Shown: one piece after another, positions 1 to 7,498 of the stretch
Numbering within the stretch: position 1 is the first letter of the stretch
Layout: each line of letters starts with the position of its first letter
Assembly: GCA_003555415.1 (NCBI GenBank)
Contig: PWHX01000060.1
Coordinates: 1-21,584, forward strand
Origin: Syntrophomonadaceae bacterium
GTDB lineage: Bacteria > Bacillota > Dethiobacteria > SKNC01
Direction of reading: 5' to 3'
Length of the DNA stretch: 21,584 bases
The notes under the pieces: generated by a model
Seen by the model: only the letters and a program-made list of their open reading frames with translations
What the model was told of the DNA's origin: nothing
Databases searched by the model: none
Made by a program: the position numbers and the translations under genes

Positions 1-104
1 GCTACAACATCTTCTGTTTGACACCCCACAAAAGATATCAAAAGAAGACCCGTCATAATAATAAATACTACTAATGGCACCAGTCTCTTAAAAAATAAAC
101 TCAT
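1..104 (-). CDS. N-terminal fragment of a secreted lipoprotein (possibly a PrsA/SurA-type foldase)
   Basis: The gene begins here and runs off the left edge; 34 codons are visible. Translation from ATG at 104 gives MSLFFKRLVP followed by a long hydrophobic stretch and FVGC at residues 25-28. This is a lipoprotein signal peptide with a plausible lipobox and lipidated Cys28. An AAAGG Shine-Dalgarno lies 9 nt upstream of this ATG; an in-frame ATG at 113 directly abuts that SD and is less likely. It follows mfd by 62 nt with no terminator between, so it is probably cotranscribed. In many Clostridia a peptidyl-prolyl isomerase lipoprotein follows mfd, which suggests the identity, but no catalytic domain is visible here, so this is inference from position only. 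Confidence 0.7.
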   Translation of the reverse strand, partial: MSLFFKRLVPLVVFIIMTGLLLISFVGCQTEDVV

Positions 105-166
105 TACTAGCATCCTTTCTGTTTTTTCCTTATTATCAAAAAAATATTCTTCATTGTTATACGTTA

Positions 167-3100
167 TTAATTATAAGGTATTGCCTTCTTATCTGCAACA
201 TCCAAAAGTTCCCGGCAAAAACCTAAAATAGATGGAAGAAGCTTTTCTCCTTTTAGGTTTTTAGTAGTTAATCTAAAACCAATTTGTTTGCCCGCAATAA
301 GGCTAACCTCTCCTGGAAAGTTCCTGGTAAACCTAATCAAATCTTCACCGCTGCTGGCAAATTCAGGGGAAAATTTAATAACTACCGAATCTTTTTCCTG
401 GACTATTGCAGATATATTTAAAAGCGTTGCATATACCTTTAATCGGGATACATCTATGAGGTTCTTAACCGGATTGGGCATCTGGCCGTAGCGGTCATTT
501 AATTCTTTTTCTATATCATCTGCTCCTTCAATAGACTCTATGGAAGCTATTTTTTGGTATATATACATTTTTTGACTGTGATGATAAATATAGGTATCAG
601 GCATAAAGGCATTTACCTTTATTTCCAACTTAATATCCGGAGGCTCTACAGTCTTAACCCCCTTCATCTCCTTTATGCTCTTCTCTAAAAGCTGACAGTA
701 AAGATCAAATCCAACAGCTACCATAAAACCGTGCTGTTCCGGACCTAGAATATTACCTGCACCTCTTATTTCTAAGTCCCTTAGGGCTATTTTAAAACCG
801 GAACCTAGTTCTGTAAACTCCTTTATAGCTCGCAGCCTCTTCTCAGCTACTTCAGATAGAGCTTTATTTTTTTGAAACGTCAGATATGCATAAGCCAGCC
901 GGTTAGATCTTCCCACTCTTCCCCGGAGCTGGTACAGCTGAGCCAGGCCCATTTTATCAGCATCATATATTATCATGGTGTTTACGTTGGGAATATCCAG
1001 GCCGGCCTCCACGATAGTTGTGCTCAACAGAATATCGTACTGCTGGTTTAAAAACAAATGCATTACCTTTTCCAGCCTGGACTCGGAAATCTGCCCGTGA
1101 CCAATACCAATACGGGCTTCAGGAACAATATTTTTAAGTTTATCCCCCCATTTTTCTATTGCTTCCACGCGGTTATACACAAAGTAAATCTGACCTCCCC
1201 GGTTCAGTTCTCTTAAAATAGCTTCCCTGATCACTGTTTCAGAATACTCAACCACATAAGTCTGAATGGGATACCTGTCCTCCGGTGGAGTTTCTATAAC
1301 ACTCAGATCTCTTACTCCTACCAGGGACATGTGCAGAGTTCTGGGTATGGGAGTTGCCGTCATGGTTATGACATCTACATTTTCCCGGAGCATTTTAAGT
1401 TTTTCCTTATGACGAACACCAAAGCGCTGTTCCTCATCTACAATTAACAAGCCCAAATCTTTAAAGATAATATCAGAAGACAAAAGACGATGGGTCCCAA
1501 TAATTATATCTACCCAGCCTGATCTTGCCTGGCGAATAATTTCCTTTTGCTGAGACGCCTGGCTGAAACGGCTCAATACTTCAATGTTCACGGGAAATCC
1601 GGCAAACCTTTCCTTAAAACTCTGATAATGCTGCTGAGCCAGGATTGTGGTAGGGACTAAAAAAGCCACCTGCTTTCCATCCATAACCGCTTTAAAAGCA
1701 GCCCTTAGCGCTATTTCTGTTTTGCCGTATCCTACATCACCACAAATTAACCTGTCCATGGGCTTTTCTTGTTCCATGTCCTTTTTAACTTCTTTTATAA
1801 CTTTAAGCTGGTCTTCTGTTTCCTTATAGGGGAAACGAGCTTCAAAATCGTTCTGCCATAGATGATCAGGGGAAAATGCATGGCCTTTTACAGCTTGCCG
1901 GGCAGCGTAAAGGGAAAGTAGTTCTCGGGCTAATTTCTCAACTGATTCCTTTACCCTGTTTTTAACCCTGGCCCACTCACTACTTCCTAAACTGTGTAGT
2001 TTGGGTCTCTTACTCTCCGCTCCAATATATTTATTTACCAAATTAATCTGGTCTGTAGGTATAAATAATTTATCTTCTCCTGCATATTTAACATAAAGAT
2101 AATCTTTATTAACACCATTAATTTCTAAAGTCCGTACTCCCAGGTACTGGCCAATTCCGTGATGTTCATGAACTACATAATCACCAGCCTCTAACTCGTG
2201 GTAATCTGATATTCTAACCCCTTCTTCTTTTGATCTTTTCCATAACCTTTTTTTCTTTCTCTGGGGAGTAATCTCCTGTTCCGTTAGAAGCGCTAACTTC
2301 AATCCGGGAAGTATGAACCCATTATTAAGATTGCAGCAGATAACACCCAGCGTTTCGGGCGGCAGCTCCTGGAGAGATCGGGTATAAACAGCCTTGATGT
2401 TCTGATTTTCACAAGACTCGACGATATCCTTCCCCCTTTCAGGAGAGGGAACCATTATAAAAACGCTGTATTTTTCCTTGAGCCAGTAGTCAATTTCCTC
2501 CTTTAAAACATCCCACTTGCCGTGGAATTTGGGCATGGACTTATTTATAAAATCAACTACCTTGTCAGGTTTTAACCCTGGTACACTGCGCATCAAAAGA
2601 GCAAAAGATATAGACTGGTGCTTCTTCGAAATAAGAAATTCTTTAACAGGGCGATGCAGGTTTACCTGTTCCGGTAAAAACATTCCCTCCCTTAATAAAG
2701 ACCTATTATTATTATCTATCTGCTCCCATAATTTCTCATCGTTCTCTAAAATATGAGCCGGTTCATCCATGAAAAATAGGGTCTCTTGGGGTAGATAATC
2801 TACAAAGGTGTGTAATTTGGAATAAAAATAAGGCAGATACTGTTCTATACCATCAAAATATATTCTTTCTTTTATCTTCTCCAGGTGGTTTTCTATCTTT
2901 TCCGACAACCTGCCTGCCGCTTCCCTGTCTCCGGCTTTTATTAGTGATGATTTTCTGTTTTTAAAATCCTTTTCTATTTGAACTATACCCCGTTGAAAAG
3001 CTTCTTCATCTAAAACTACCTCATAAACAGGGGTAATATTAACTTCCTCCCAAAAATCTTTTGCCCTCTGGCTAACGAGATTAAATTCCCGAATGGATTC

Positions 3101-3709
3101 CACTTCATCCCCAAAAAATTCAATTCTTACTGGATTTTGACGGGCTACAGGAAAAAAGTCCAGAATTCCTCCCCGTACGCTAAAATAACCCCTGCTCTCT
3201 ACCATGTGGGATTTCTCATAGCCCAGTTGGACCAGGCGCTTGCTTAAAACATCCAGGCTTATGCTGTCACCTTTCTTAATTTTTAGAGAAGATTTCCCCC
3301 AGATATCCCGGGGAGGAAGCAGGGATGAAAGGGAGGCAAGGGGGGCAATCACCAGAAAAGTATCTTCCCTTAATATTTTATCAATTACCAGGAGCCTCTG
3401 TTCTGTTATCTCTTTGCTGTGAATTAATGTTTCATGGTAAATATTTTCTCTGGCCGGGAATAAAAGAACTTTGTCTTCAGGGAAAAAATTAAGAAGGTCT
3501 TCGTAGGTTTTTTCAGCCTTCTTAAGATCTGTAGTTACGATAAAGGCAGGCCTTTTTGTAAAAGCCGCTACCCCGGAAATTATTAAATTTTTTTGGCTCC
3601 CGTCAATACCGTGCAGCAGCTGGCTGTTAATCCCTATTTCTAAATTTTCAACAGTATGTTTAAACTCTTTATCTTTATAAAGTATTTCTAAGAGCTTTTG
3701 ACCTGCCAT
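167..3709 (-). CDS. mfd: Transcription-repair coupling factor Mfd
   Basis: A 1180-residue ATP-dependent translocase that removes RNA polymerase stalled at DNA lesions and recruits UvrA for nucleotide excision repair in the cytoplasm. The order is canonical: an N-terminal UvrB-homology region (about residues 1-350, with SRGYFSVRGGILDFFP), the CarD-like RNA polymerase interaction domain starting near residue 500 (GDYVVHEHHGIGQYLG), and a RecG-like superfamily 2 helicase with Walker A GDVGYGKTE near residue 655 and DEEQRFGV near 755. A TRG-type motif (QLYQLRGRVGRS) and a C-terminal TRCF domain follow. Length matches the family (about 1150-1180). I chose ATG 3709 because GGAGG lies 10 nt upstream; an ATG at 3718 abuts that SD and a further in-frame ATG lies at 3733. 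It has its own consensus promoter. Confidence 0.98.
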   Translation of the reverse strand: MAGQKLLEILYKDKEFKHTVENLEIGINSQLLHGIDGSQKNLIISGVAAFTKRPAFIVTTDLKKAEKTYEDLLNFFPEDKVLLFPARENIYHETLIHSKEITEQRLLVIDKILREDTFLVIAPLASLSSLLPPRDIWGKSSLKIKKGDSISLDVLSKRLVQLGYEKSHMVESRGYFSVRGGILDFFPVARQNPVRIEFFGDEVESIREFNLVSQRAKDFWEEVNITPVYEVVLDEEAFQRGIVQIEKDFKNRKSSLIKAGDREAAGRLSEKIENHLEKIKERIYFDGIEQYLPYFYSKLHTFVDYLPQETLFFMDEPAHILENDEKLWEQIDNNNRSLLREGMFLPEQVNLHRPVKEFLISKKHQSISFALLMRSVPGLKPDKVVDFINKSMPKFHGKWDVLKEEIDYWLKEKYSVFIMVPSPERGKDIVESCENQNIKAVYTRSLQELPPETLGVICCNLNNGFILPGLKLALLTEQEITPQRKKKRLWKRSKEEGVRISDYHELEAGDYVVHEHHGIGQYLGVRTLEINGVNKDYLYVKYAGEDKLFIPTDQINLVNKYIGAESKRPKLHSLGSSEWARVKNRVKESVEKLARELLSLYAARQAVKGHAFSPDHLWQNDFEARFPYKETEDQLKVIKEVKKDMEQEKPMDRLICGDVGYGKTEIALRAAFKAVMDGKQVAFLVPTTILAQQHYQSFKERFAGFPVNIEVLSRFSQASQQKEIIRQARSGWVDIIIGTHRLLSSDIIFKDLGLLIVDEEQRFGVRHKEKLKMLRENVDVITMTATPIPRTLHMSLVGVRDLSVIETPPEDRYPIQTYVVEYSETVIREAILRELNRGGQIYFVYNRVEAIEKWGDKLKNIVPEARIGIGHGQISESRLEKVMHLFLNQQYDILLSTTIVEAGLDIPNVNTMIIYDADKMGLAQLYQLRGRVGRSNRLAYAYLTFQKNKALSEVAEKRLRAIKEFTELGSGFKIALRDLEIRGAGNILGPEQHGFMVAVGFDLYCQLLEKSIKEMKGVKTVEPPDIKLEIKVNAFMPDTYIYHHSQKMYIYQKIASIESIEGADDIEKELNDRYGQMPNPVKNLIDVSRLKVYATLLNISAIVQEKDSVVIKFSPEFASSGEDLIRFTRNFPGEVSLIAGKQIGFRLTTKNLKGEKLLPSILGFCRELLDVADKKAIPYN

Positions 3710-3799
3710 AATAACCATTCCTCCAGACAACAAAGCAAAAAAAGCCTTAAGCTAAAACCAGGCCCGCTTGGATTTTTAAATATTCTGTTTGTTAATGTA

Positions 3800-3828
3800 A
3801 TTATATATTTTTTAAAATCTACAGTCAA
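3800..3828 (-). promoter_or_regulatory. SigA-type promoter of mfd
   Basis: TTGACT (3828-3823) and TATAAT (3805-3800) are separated by exactly 17 bp, an almost perfect vegetative promoter, about 90 nt upstream of the mfd start. Transcription would begin near 3793. The leader then holds a short GCCT/AGGC hairpin followed by seven Ts, a possible weak attenuator. Confidence 0.85.
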
Positions 3829-3857
3829 TAAAACACAGCTTCTAACCCAGTGCTTTT

Positions 3858-4259
3858 TTAAGAGCTTTTTAAAATCTTAATTACCCCAAAGTTCCATAGA
3901 ACATGGACAGCTGATACTAGGCTGGCACTTAAAATCCAGGAAGAAGAATATATAAATATTAACCAGGTTAAAACCCCGAAAATTACATGGCTAAGCAAGC
4001 TAACCAGAAAAGCCGCTACTTTCTTCTCCTCAAAAGGAAAAAGATCATAAGCGCCTTCTATTAAGCCAAAAATTGTATGGGTGAACACTACGGAAGCATT
4101 AAAACCCAGAGCCAAAAAAGTTTTGGCTCCCTCTTCCATTACAGGCGTTAAAATTATAACAGAATATTTACGAAATCTGGGCAGTAATATTTTGTTTAAA
4201 ACGTAAGAAATGGCTGCTGCCACAAACCCTGCTCCCACAGTTCTAAGAAATACTGACAA
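3858..4259 (-). CDS. Minimal PrsW/CPBP-like membrane protein, putative intramembrane protease
   Basis: A 133-residue hydrophobic protein with about four to five membrane segments. It shows a motif set resembling the PrsW branch of the CPBP/Abi glutamic intramembrane protease superfamily, in order: E42-E43-x-x-K46, F64-x-x-x-E68 (with H61 just before), H91-x-x-F-G95 and H119-x-x-x-N123. PrsW proteins are usually 200 residues or more, so this would be close to a bare catalytic core. Start: TTG at 4259, with AAAGGAG 8 nt upstream; no ATG fits better. It sits alone between the pheA terminator and the mfd promoter, in the same direction. Family assignment rests on motif pattern and topology seen by eye. 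The substrate is unknown; in Bacillus PrsW cleaves an anti-sigma factor, but nothing here identifies a target. Confidence 0.7.
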   Translation of the reverse strand: MSVFLRTVGAGFVAAAISYVLNKILLPRFRKYSVIILTPVMEEGAKTFLALGFNASVVFTHTIFGLIEGAYDLFPFEEKKVAAFLVSLLSHVIFGVLTWLIFIYSSSWILSASLVSAVHVLWNFGVIKILKSS

Positions 4260-4330
4260 AAGATGAACTCCTTTAAAATTTATATGTTTTTAAATATAAT
4301 ATACTTAAAAACAAGAAAAAATTCCTTTAA

Positions 4331-4372
4331 TTTGATTAAAAGTATAGGCCCTGAAAATCTGGGCCTATACTT
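4331..4372 (-). terminator. Terminator of the aroF-pheA operon, overlapping the pheA stop
   Basis: A perfect 12-bp inverted repeat (AAGTATAGGCCC at 4372-4361, GGGCCTATACTT at 4351-4340) with a 9-nt loop, followed on the minus strand by a T-rich tail. The pheA stop codon lies inside the left arm, so ribosomes finishing pheA would cover part of the stem. Confidence 0.8.
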
Positions 4373-5231
4373 CAACTTCAGTACTTCCTTCATTTTGTTC
4401 AGACAGTTCCGCCTCAGGGTAAGAGCCCAACACTTTAAGAAATACGGTATTATCCTTAATCGCTTCTATCCCTTTAGACACACCAGGCTCCTCAAAGTGG
4501 CCCTGCATATCTACGAAAAACAGGTAGTCGCCAAAATTCTTTTTGGAGGGTCGGGATTCTATCTTGGTCAAGTTTATCTCCCTCAAAGCAAACTCTTTAA
4601 GTATCTGGTACAGGGCCCCCGGTCCATCTTTAATCCCAAAAATTACTGAAGTTTTATCTTTCCCCGTGATAGGTGAAGCCTCCTGGTGGGACAAAACAAT
4701 AAACCTGGTGTAGTTACACTTATGGTCGCTAATATTGTTCCTTAAAACTTTCAGGTTATAAAGATTTGCAGCCCTTAAGGTTCCTATGGCGGCACAATTC
4801 TTTTTTGTTTTTTCAGAAACAATTTTAGCTGCCTGGGCCGTGCTAAAAGTCAACTCAGTTTCCGCTTCAGGCATGGACTGTTCAATGAATCTTCTACATT
4901 GAGCTACTGCCTGGTAATGAGAGAAAAGAGTGGCAATATCATTTAGTTCCGTTTTGTCTTTTACCAGGAGATGGTGGGAAATAGGGATAACAATCTCTCT
5001 TTTTATTTTAAGATTATTTTCTCCAGCCAGGATATCCAATGTTATATTTACAGACCCCTCCAGGGAATTTTCCACGGGAACTATCCCCTCTTTAACTTCT
5101 TTACCTATGGATCTAATAACTTCAGGTATTGTTTTGTACTCTTTAACATCTTCCTTCTGGAAAGATTTATAGTTTAGCAGGGCCTCTTCCGTAAAGGTGC
5201 CGGGAGGCCCCAGGTATCCTATTTCATGCAT
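4365..5231 (-). CDS. pheA: Prephenate dehydratase
   Basis: A 288-residue monofunctional prephenate dehydratase, converting prephenate to phenylpyruvate in phenylalanine synthesis. The N-terminal catalytic domain starts with GYLGPPGTFTEEAL and contains the family TRF motif at residues 175-177 (CNYTRF). The C-terminal ACT domain carries GPGALYQIL (about 203-211) and ESRP (225-228), the two motifs that bind phenylalanine for feedback inhibition. There is no chorismate mutase domain. Start: ATG 5231 with GGAG 7 nt upstream; a second ATG two codons downstream is less well spaced. It begins 14 nt after the aroF stop, so the two form an operon under one T-box leader. The last ten residues are acidic and probably a flexible tail. 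Confidence 0.97.
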   Translation of the reverse strand: MHEIGYLGPPGTFTEEALLNYKSFQKEDVKEYKTIPEVIRSIGKEVKEGIVPVENSLEGSVNITLDILAGENNLKIKREIVIPISHHLLVKDKTELNDIATLFSHYQAVAQCRRFIEQSMPEAETELTFSTAQAAKIVSEKTKKNCAAIGTLRAANLYNLKVLRNNISDHKCNYTRFIVLSHQEASPITGKDKTSVIFGIKDGPGALYQILKEFALREINLTKIESRPSKKNFGDYLFFVDMQGHFEEPGVSKGIEAIKDNTVFLKVLGSYPEAELSEQNEGSTEVEV

Positions 5232-5245
5232 GAAAACTCTCCTCT

Positions 5246-6256
5246 CTAGCAGCGTCCTGCCGCTTTAATGAATGGCTTTAACTCAGACATCATTCTATGA
5301 TAGTTTTTCGGGCTTAATGACTGCTGCCCGTCGCATAACGCCTCCGGAGGATTGGGGTGTACTTCTATCAACAGTCCATCTGCTCCGGCAGCTATAGCTG
5401 CTTTAGATAGCGGGTTAACCAATCGCCAGTTTCCGGTACTGTGGCACGGATCTACAATAACAGGAAGGTGGCTTAAACTCTTTGCTACAGGAACAGCACC
5501 AATATCCAGGGTATTCCGGGTATAAGTTTCAAAAGTCCTGATCCCTCTCTCACAAAGTACAATGCTGTAATTCCCCTCGGCAATAATATATTCTGCCGCC
5601 ATTAACCACTCTTCAATGGTTGCAGACAACCCTCTTTTTAACAAAACCGGCTTACCTGCTGTACCAACTGCTTTAAGAAGAGCAAAGTTCTGCATATTCC
5701 GGGAACCAACCTGGAGCATATCCGCATAACTGGCCACCAGCTCTACATCCTGTGGGTTTATAACTTCAGTTACTATGGGAAGTCCTGTTTCTTCCCGAGC
5801 CTGGGCCAATATTTTTAACCCTTCCTCTTCCAAGCCCTGGAAACTATAAGGAGAAGTCCGGGGTTTATAAGCCCCTCCCCTTAAAACCTGACACCCTAAA
5901 TCCTTAACCCGCCGGGCTACATTCAAAACCTGTTCTTCATTTTCTACAGCACAAGGACCAGCCATAACAACTACTTTGGGTCCGCCAATTTCGACATCCC
6001 CAACTTTAATGACTGAGTTATTTTCCTTGACTTCCCGGCTGACCATTTTAAAAGGTTTCATAATAGGCACAACTTTTTCTACTCCCGGGTAAGACTCAAG
6101 ATTTAGAGAACTGACTATTTTTCTGTCGCCAACCGCTCCCAACACCAGCCTTTTTACACCTTCAATGGTATGAATTTGAAAACCCAGGTTTTCCAACCTG
6201 CTTTTAACGGCACTAATTTCCTCAGAAGAAGCATTTAAGTTCATAACCACAATCAT
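5246..6256 (-). CDS. aroF: 3-deoxy-7-phosphoheptulonate (DAHP) synthase, type I-beta with N-terminal regulatory domain
   Basis: A 336-residue enzyme condensing phosphoenolpyruvate and erythrose 4-phosphate, the first step of the shikimate pathway. Residues 1-70 form a ferredoxin-like regulatory domain, as in the Thermotoga maritima enzyme, where it mediates tyrosine inhibition. The barrel contains GPCAVE (100-105), RGGAYKPRTSPYSFQG (126-141), LLKRG (205-209) and DPCHSTG (269-275). The metal ligands Cys102, His272, Glu298 and Asp309 fall at the same numbers as in the Thermotoga enzyme, so the protein looks intact. Start: ATG 6256 with AAGGAGG 8 nt upstream. First gene of aroF-pheA, preceded by a T-box with two terminators, so expression should respond to an uncharged tRNA. 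Feedback by phenylalanine or tyrosine is inferred from family knowledge. Confidence 0.97.
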   Translation of the reverse strand: MIVVMNLNASSEEISAVKSRLENLGFQIHTIEGVKRLVLGAVGDRKIVSSLNLESYPGVEKVVPIMKPFKMVSREVKENNSVIKVGDVEIGGPKVVVMAGPCAVENEEQVLNVARRVKDLGCQVLRGGAYKPRTSPYSFQGLEEEGLKILAQAREETGLPIVTEVINPQDVELVASYADMLQVGSRNMQNFALLKAVGTAGKPVLLKRGLSATIEEWLMAAEYIIAEGNYSIVLCERGIRTFETYTRNTLDIGAVPVAKSLSHLPVIVDPCHSTGNWRLVNPLSKAAIAAGADGLLIEVHPNPPEALCDGQQSLSPKNYHRMMSELKPFIKAAGRC

Positions 6257-6304
6257 TTTTTTAACCTCCTTAAATTTTAAAGAATTAATTTAATAATTAA
6301 AAAT

Positions 6305-6348
6305 AAAAACGGGTTTATAAGCTTAGGGACGAAAGGCTTATAAACCCG
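6305..6348 (-). terminator. Second terminator in the aroF leader, with a T-box partner sequence in its loop
   Basis: A perfect 13-bp stem (CGGGTTTATAAGC at 6348-6336, GCTTATAAACCCG at 6322-6310) followed by TTTTT (6309-6305). The 13-nt loop holds CGTCCCT (6331-6325), complementary to the AGGG and ACG segments of the T-box at 6410-6397. It lies 49 nt upstream of the aroF start. Confidence 0.9.
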
Positions 6349-6356
6349 ATAGAACC

Positions 6357-6390
6357 AAAAAAACTTCTCATTCATAGGAACGAGAAGCTT
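6357..6390 (-). terminator. First (canonical) terminator of the T-box leader
   Basis: A stem of about ten pairs (CTTCTCGTTC pairing with GAATGAGAAG, one G-U) with loop CTAT, followed by seven Ts (6363-6357). Its left arm contains CGTTCCT (6382-6376), the 3' half of the expected antiterminator, so terminator and antiterminator are mutually exclusive. Confidence 0.9.
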
Positions 6391-6650
6391 AACTTCCGTG
6401 GTACCACCCTAGTTGATTTCCGTTTAATGAAATATAATTCAGAAATCCACTTATTACAGATACGGGATATACTTATCCGATACCCGCTTCCTTATTAACG
6501 GGTGAAGAACCCGGCGCAGCCTACTTGCTCTTCCCCCGGAAAAGTTTCAGCCTGCAGCTCTAGAGGGAACTTCAACTGGACCTTCCTTAGCGGTGCTTTC
6601 AGTCGGTGACACCGCCTCCCTTAAATTCATCCTCCAGTTTACTTTCCTCT
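6376..6650 (-). promoter_or_regulatory. T-box tRNA-sensing leader of aroF-pheA (probably tRNA-Phe)
   Basis: The conserved T-box AGGGTGGTACCACG is at 6410-6397. Stem I starts near 6650 with AGAGG, then an S-turn AGTA (6643-6640) opposite GAA (6573-6571). Helices AGAGG/CCTCT and AACTGGA/TCCAGTT frame the specifier loop GAAGTTC. Read as TTC (6569-6567) it specifies Phe, matching the operon; strict placement right after GAA gives GTT (Val). The bulge base after TGG is T, which pairs with discriminator A; this fits tRNA-Phe and argues against tRNA-Trp (G). The antiterminator forms by AGGG/TCCT and ACG/CGT pairing. This leader, its two terminators and its promoter fill most of the 507-bp gap between tupC and aroF. 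Confidence 0.92.
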
Positions 6651-6679
6651 TTCATAACTTTTTTTATATACTTTTTTAT

Positions 6680-6708
6680 ACTATAGCACAAAAAATCTTT
6701 TAAAACAA
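6680..6708 (-). promoter_or_regulatory. Promoter of the T-box/aroF-pheA operon
   Basis: TTGTTT (6708-6703) and TATAGT (6685-6680) are separated by 17 bp, with TGC just before the -10 box (extended -10). The expected start near 6673 places Stem I about 23 nt into the transcript. Confidence 0.7.
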
Positions 6709-6763
6709 GATATAATTTTTTAAATTTTATTATTCTACTCTATTAAACAACTAAATAGCCACT

Positions 6764-7498
6764 CTATATGATCCCACCAATAAACTCTCTGGTGAATTCC
6801 TTTTGAGGATTATTAAATATTTCTTCTGCAGGACCCGACTCTATGACTTCTCCTTCTTCAAGAAGGACAACTTCATCCGCCATACGGCTGACCTGGGGTA
6901 TTTGATGGGTTACTATAATTATTGACATATCCCTCTCCCTGGATATATCTAATACAGTTTGTTCTAAAAGCTTGACATGTCTGGGGTCCAGATTATTCAT
7001 GGGCTCATCTAGAATCAAAAGCTCAGGATTTACAGCCAGGCCCCTAGCAATAGCCGCCAACTGCACTTCTCCCCCCGACAGCCTGGTAGCAGAGCGGTCA
7101 GCCAGATGGTCAAGTTTCATGAATTTTAGCACTTCTTCAACCCTTTTTTCTATAATCTTGGAGTCCATACCTCTTAAATGCAGACCGAAGGCCACATTTT
7201 CAAATAAAGTTGCATTGAGCAAAACCGGCCTTTGAAAAACCATTACCATCTGTCTTTGTAATTCCAGTCTTTTTTCCCGGGACAAGCGGATAATATCCAC
7301 ATCTTTAAAGTAAATATTCCCTTCACCAGGTTGTTCCAGCATATTTATTAACCTCAGCAGGGTAGACTTACCGGAGGCATTGGGACCTAGTAATATGGTG
7401 ATTTTGTTTGAAAAAATGTCCAGGTAAGGAACATTTAAAACAAGCCTACCGTTGTAGTAGTGTTTGACATTTCTAAGCTCTATGAGAGATTGGGTCAT
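6764..7498 (-). CDS. tupC: Tungstate ABC transporter, ATP-binding protein
   Basis: A 244-residue ABC ATPase that drives tungstate import on the cytoplasmic face. Visible motifs: Walker A GPNASGKST (38-46), Q-loop FQRP (Q89), signature LSGGE (140-144; followed by VQLAAIARG rather than the common QQRVALARA), Walker B LLILDEP (160-166) and H-loop His198. There is no C-terminal molybdate-binding extension of the ModC type, which favours TupC. The start ATG 7498 overlaps the permease stop as ATGA, with GGAGG 10 nt upstream, so translation is coupled; an upstream in-frame extension to 7522 would lie inside tupB. Third gene of tupABC. Substrate assignment comes from TupA. Confidence 0.93.
   Translation of the reverse strand: MTQSLIELRNVKHYYNGRLVLNVPYLDIFSNKITILLGPNASGKSTLLRLINMLEQPGEGNIYFKDVDIIRLSREKRLELQRQMVMVFQRPVLLNATLFENVAFGLHLRGMDSKIIEKRVEEVLKFMKLDHLADRSATRLSGGEVQLAAIARGLAVNPELLILDEPMNNLDPRHVKLLEQTVLDISRERDMSIIIVTHQIPQVSRMADEVVLLEEGEVIESGPAEEIFNNPQKEFTREFIGGII

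Noticed and set aside
4263..4649. A 128-codon plus-strand frame overlapping the pheA 3' end
   Set aside because: It runs through the pheA terminator and antisense to the ACT domain, with no recognisable protein signature.
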